From assembly GCA_016789485.1 (NCBI GenBank), contig JAEURE010000116.1, positions 1 to 7,843 on the forward strand: a DNA stretch of 7,843 nucleotides, read 5' to 3'. The notes under the pieces were generated by a model, which saw only the letters and a list, made by a program, of their open reading frames with translations, did no database searches and was not told the DNA's origin. This DNA comes from Anaerolineales bacterium. GTDB taxonomy: Bacteria; Chloroflexota; Anaerolineae; Anaerolineales; Villigracilaceae. Below, piece after piece: positions 5,467-7,843 of this stretch (positions are counted from its first letter, which is position 1; each line of letters starts with the position of its first letter). A program made the position numbers and the translations under genes.

Positions 5467-6321
5467 ATGAAGAAGATTTTGCCGCTCCTCCTTTTATGGG
5501 TGTTTACTGCCTGCAATACAGCCACTCCCATGCCTCCGACTGTTACACCGACCCTTACTCTTGCCCCAACTGCTACCGTCACACCGACTGCCACGCCTGT
5601 TCCAGAAGGACCTTGTGTCAGTCCCTTCCTGCCGTTGATAACAGGCAATGAATGGACGTATCGTGCCACCAGCAGAAGTGGAGAGTCACTTTATAAACTA
5701 AGGACGCTTGACAGGAACGATGGCCGCAACATTGTCATTATGGTTGAGTTTGCCGACCCGAAACATGAGGTGACAGTTATTGAGCCAGTTGTTTGCATGG
5801 ATGGGGCGGTCGAGAATTTTCCGCTATTTGTGGTCAGCATGCATTTTGCGGACTATTTGGAGAAGGATTTTAATACTTATCACGATACAGGTATTTACGC
5901 GCCAAGCTATCAAACATTCGTTGGAAATGATTGGGTCATGGATTGGGATTTGGATTATCTGACCGAGAGTTCTACACAGCTGAAAAATCCAGTAGACGGC
6001 CAGACCTTGTTTGTGATGCAATCGTCGTTTATCAAGCTGTCTTTTGAAATGGATGGGACACGGGAAGCGGTGACGGTTCCCGCTGGAAGTTATCCGCAGG
6101 CTTTGAAAGTTCAATACACCTTTTCGTTTCCTGTTACCCTGCTCCTGTTGAATGAATCTGTGGGTGGTACCCTTACTGTAAATACGATCCAATGGTACGA
6201 GCCGTATGTAGGCCTCGTCCGCGCCCAGATTGATTCTGCTTCCGTGCTTTTATACGGAAAGGAAATTGACATATCGATGGTCAGCATGATCGAGTTGGTT
6301 GAATTTAATCAGGCAGAGTGA
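5467..6321 (+). CDS. Pro/Thr-tethered lipoprotein of unknown function
   Basis: An exported lipoprotein of 284 residues. A short basic and hydrophobic signal peptide (MKKILPLLLLWVF) ends in FTAC with Cys16 as lipidation site; Phe at the -3 position is unusual but the rest fits. A Pro/Thr repeat tether (about 17-45) leads to a globular part that starts with PCVSPFLPLITGNEWTYR. The mature domain is rich in aromatic residues and predicted strands, and ends with VPAGSYPQALKVQ and WYEPYVGLVRAQ. That pattern is common in bacterial lipoproteins built of antiparallel strands, where a 'W.aPgvGlV' segment closes the sheet. It has only two cysteines in the mature part. The lipobox, the strong Shine-Dalgarno and the signal peptide all support the start at 5467. 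It is divergent from the phosphatase remnant and is followed after 104 bases by the kinase gene. The function is not known. Confidence 0.88.
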   Translation: MKKILPLLLLWVFTACNTATPMPPTVTPTLTLAPTATVTPTATPVPEGPCVSPFLPLITGNEWTYRATSRSGESLYKLRTLDRNDGRNIVIMVEFADPKHEVTVIEPVVCMDGAVENFPLFVVSMHFADYLEKDFNTYHDTGIYAPSYQTFVGNDWVMDWDLDYLTESSTQLKNPVDGQTLFVMQSSFIKLSFEMDGTREAVTVPAGSYPQALKVQYTFSFPVTLLLLNESVGGTLTVNTIQWYEPYVGLVRAQIDSASVLLYGKEIDISMVSMIELVEFNQAE

Positions 6322-6389
6322 TCGAGATCGGTCTTAGCTACCGTAAAAAAGGGCAAAATAAAAAACGAATGAAACTGAAACGTAACTGC

Positions 6390-6418
6390 TTGCATCATTA
6401 AGTCCATCGGTTTATACT
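6390..6418 (+). promoter_or_regulatory. Promoter of the Ser/Thr kinase gene (probable leaderless start)
   Basis: TTGCAT (6390-6395) and TATACT (6413-6418) are spaced by 17 bases, and the -10 ends seven bases before the ATG at 6426. There is no Shine-Dalgarno sequence. Transcription would begin at or next to the start codon. Confidence 0.55.
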
Positions 6419-6425
6419 TGCGTGT

Positions 6426-7843
6426 ATGGCAATTCCTGAAAAAATTGGGCGTTACATTATAAAATCTGAATTGGGCCGCGGCGGGATGGCAACAGTCTAT
6501 CGCGCGCACGATCCAAGTGTTGACCGCGAAGTTGCGATCAAGGTTTTGCCGCGCGAAATGCTGCACGATCCGCAATTCCGCTCCCGTTTTGACCGTGAGA
6601 TCAAGATGGTAGCCGCATTGGAGCATCCCTCCATTGTGCCAATCTATGATGTGGGGGATGAAGATGGACAGCCGTATTTTGTCATGCGTTACATGACTGG
6701 CGGCTCCCTTTCGGATGGAATTGAAAAGGGAAAATTCTCAATCCAGGATACTGCCCGCATTATTGAAAAAATTGCAAAGGGACTTGCCTACTCCCATCGC
6801 AAGGGCATCATCCACCGCGATCTCAAACCTGATAACATCCTGTTCGATGACAATGGCGATCCGTTCATTTCGGACTTTGGAGTCGCCAAATTGACAGAAT
6901 CAGGCGGCGGGTTGACCGGAAGTGGCGTCATCGGGACACCTGCTTATATGAGTCCGGAGCAGGCACAGGGAAATGAGATCGATAGCCGAAGTGATGTTTA
7001 CGGTTTGGGCGTGATCATTTATCAAATGTTGAGCGGTCAGCAGCCGTATAGCGCGGATACTCCCATGGGTGTGGTTGTAAAGCACATAACTGAGCCCGTG
7101 CCGGAGATTTTGAATCTTATCCCCAACCTGCCCCATGAAGTTGATGTTCTCATCAAAACTGCCATGGCAAAAGATAAGAACCAGCGTTACGCCACAACCA
7201 TAGACTTGGCGAAAGCCCTGAACTTGATTGCGTTTGGCCATGAGGGAGACATCACATTTAATACGAACACAGGCATAGGGCACAAGGCGGCGGGTGCGTC
7301 CACGACGCAATTTGGCCGTGGAAAAACTGGCCTGATTATTGCAGGCATTGTCCTATTGGTAGCTGTGGTTGGTTTCTTCCTCCTGCGGAATCAATTGCTG
7401 GTTCCCGATCAACCGACTGCTACTGTTACCTACATTGCCCCAACCTCAACCATTGAACAACCCACTCTAACTGAGGCTCCAGTCACACAAGAGTCAGTTC
7501 TTATTACTGCGTTGCCTACTTTTGCCCCCACTTGTTCAGAAAGTGTTAAATTCGATACCCCGGTCGCAAGGGAAACGGACAACTTCTGCGTGCAGAAAAT
7601 ACCATATGCTTATGCCAAGGCGCCTGAAGATGCAACATATAAAGTCCTAAATACAGATGGTGGAAAGTGTCGTGTCGAGGCGGTCAAAAATGGGGAACAG
7701 GTATTTTCATGTACGGGACCAAGCTTTTCAATTATCCAGCTCCAGGTTTGCAATACGCCCGAACTCTCCAATCAGGACCTTGCCCAGTGTTCACCAGACT
7801 CGACCTACAACTCGGGTAATCAATGTTGTGTGCCGGTACCATT
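6426..7843 (+). CDS. Transmembrane Ser/Thr protein kinase (partial, C-terminus off window)
   Basis: An eukaryotic-like (Hanks-type) receptor kinase, open for 472 codons to the window end. The cytoplasmic kinase domain has the glycine loop GRGGMATV (17-24), Lys39 in VAIK, the helix-C Glu58, HRDLKPDN (130-137) with catalytic Asp132, DFG (150-152) and GTPAYMSPEQ (170-179). Thr164, Ser166 and Thr171 are possible activation-loop phosphosites. All catalytic residues are intact, so it should be active. A juxtamembrane part (about 270-300) leads to one membrane segment (about 302-320), then a Thr/Pro-rich tether (327-369) and an outer domain with eight cysteines so far: 370, 388, 415, 429, 442, 455, 467 and 468. 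No PASTA repeat is seen in the visible part. The outer domain likely senses a ligand; its identity is unknown. The start is set by the promoter seven bases upstream and by IGRYIIKSELG, the usual opening of these kinases. Confidence 0.95.
   Translation, partial: MAIPEKIGRYIIKSELGRGGMATVYRAHDPSVDREVAIKVLPREMLHDPQFRSRFDREIKMVAALEHPSIVPIYDVGDEDGQPYFVMRYMTGGSLSDGIEKGKFSIQDTARIIEKIAKGLAYSHRKGIIHRDLKPDNILFDDNGDPFISDFGVAKLTESGGGLTGSGVIGTPAYMSPEQAQGNEIDSRSDVYGLGVIIYQMLSGQQPYSADTPMGVVVKHITEPVPEILNLIPNLPHEVDVLIKTAMAKDKNQRYATTIDLAKALNLIAFGHEGDITFNTNTGIGHKAAGASTTQFGRGKTGLIIAGIVLLVAVVGFFLLRNQLLVPDQPTATVTYIAPTSTIEQPTLTEAPVTQESVLITALPTFAPTCSESVKFDTPVARETDNFCVQKIPYAYAKAPEDATYKVLNTDGGKCRVEAVKNGEQVFSCTGPSFSIIQLQVCNTPELSNQDLAQCSPDSTYNSGNQCCVPVP

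Noticed and set aside
5520..5600. Repetitive ACACCGACy-like DNA that could look like a tandem array
   Set aside because: It simply codes for the Pro/Thr tether of the lipoprotein; there are no regular spacers or fixed unit length, so it is not a CRISPR or satellite array.
6322..6360. Possible terminator after the 5467 lipoprotein, CGGT/ACCG followed by six A residues
   Set aside because: The stem has only four pairs with a seven-base loop, and the run downstream is A rather than T on the coding strand. I see no convincing terminator here.
6900..7310. A 136-codon open frame on the minus strand
   Set aside because: It is antisense to the kinase domain, whose own frame is intact with all catalytic motifs.
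1..7843. A defence system, mobile element or biosynthetic cluster
   Set aside because: No transposase, integrase, toxin-antitoxin pair, nuclease-helicase set or biosynthetic core enzyme is present. mutS2 is a housekeeping gene and the kinase is a common signalling type.

Overview
The window reads as ordinary chromosomal DNA from a Chloroflexi bacterium, most likely of the Anaerolineae. I infer this from the style of the proteins, not from a marker gene. Two lipoproteins and a receptor kinase carry long Pro/Thr-rich tethers, the SGNH-like lipoprotein has a block pattern I associate with that group, and MutS2 is of the Smr-bearing type. I see no tRNA, rRNA, CRISPR array, transposase or phage gene, and no stretch over 300 bases is without a gene.

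Layout. (1) 1-560, minus: the N-terminal 186 residues of a classical short-chain dehydrogenase/reductase whose C-terminus lies beyond the window edge. (2) 561-639: a divergent intergenic region holding overlapping -10 candidates on both strands, an inverted repeat and two copies of a GCnnTCA heptad. (3) 640-3027, plus: full-length mutS2. (4) 3065-3307, plus: an unrecognised 80-residue protein, followed 17 bases later by (5) 3325-4152, plus: a LuxR-type helix-turn-helix fused in front of a four-segment membrane domain. (6) 4172-4197: a stem-loop between convergent genes. (7) 4202-5173, minus: a lipoprotein with a degenerate SGNH/GDSL-like domain. (8) 5170-5361, minus: a 63-codon remnant resembling the N-terminus of a dual-specificity phosphatase, joined to gene 7 by an ATGA overlap. 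(9) 5467-6321, plus: a second Pro/Thr-tethered lipoprotein. (10) 6426-7843, plus: a Ser/Thr protein kinase with one membrane segment and a cysteine-rich outer domain, cut by the window end.

How they fit together. mutS2, the 80-residue gene and the HTH-membrane gene run in the same direction and may be partly co-transcribed. The right half is a cluster of envelope and signalling proteins (two lipoproteins, a phosphatase remnant, a transmembrane kinase). No shared pathway can be shown from sequence. Translation signals fall into two classes. The SDR, the 80-residue gene, the HTH-membrane gene and the 5467 lipoprotein have clear Shine-Dalgarno sites. mutS2, the 5173 lipoprotein and the kinase have none, but have a -10 hexamer 7-11 bases before the ATG, which suggests leaderless or nearly leaderless mRNAs.

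I did not find a convincing new biological system. The best leads are the inverted-order HTH-membrane protein with its internal start site, the pseudo-enzyme-like SGNH lipoprotein beside the phosphatase remnant, and the kinase ectodomain with eight cysteines.
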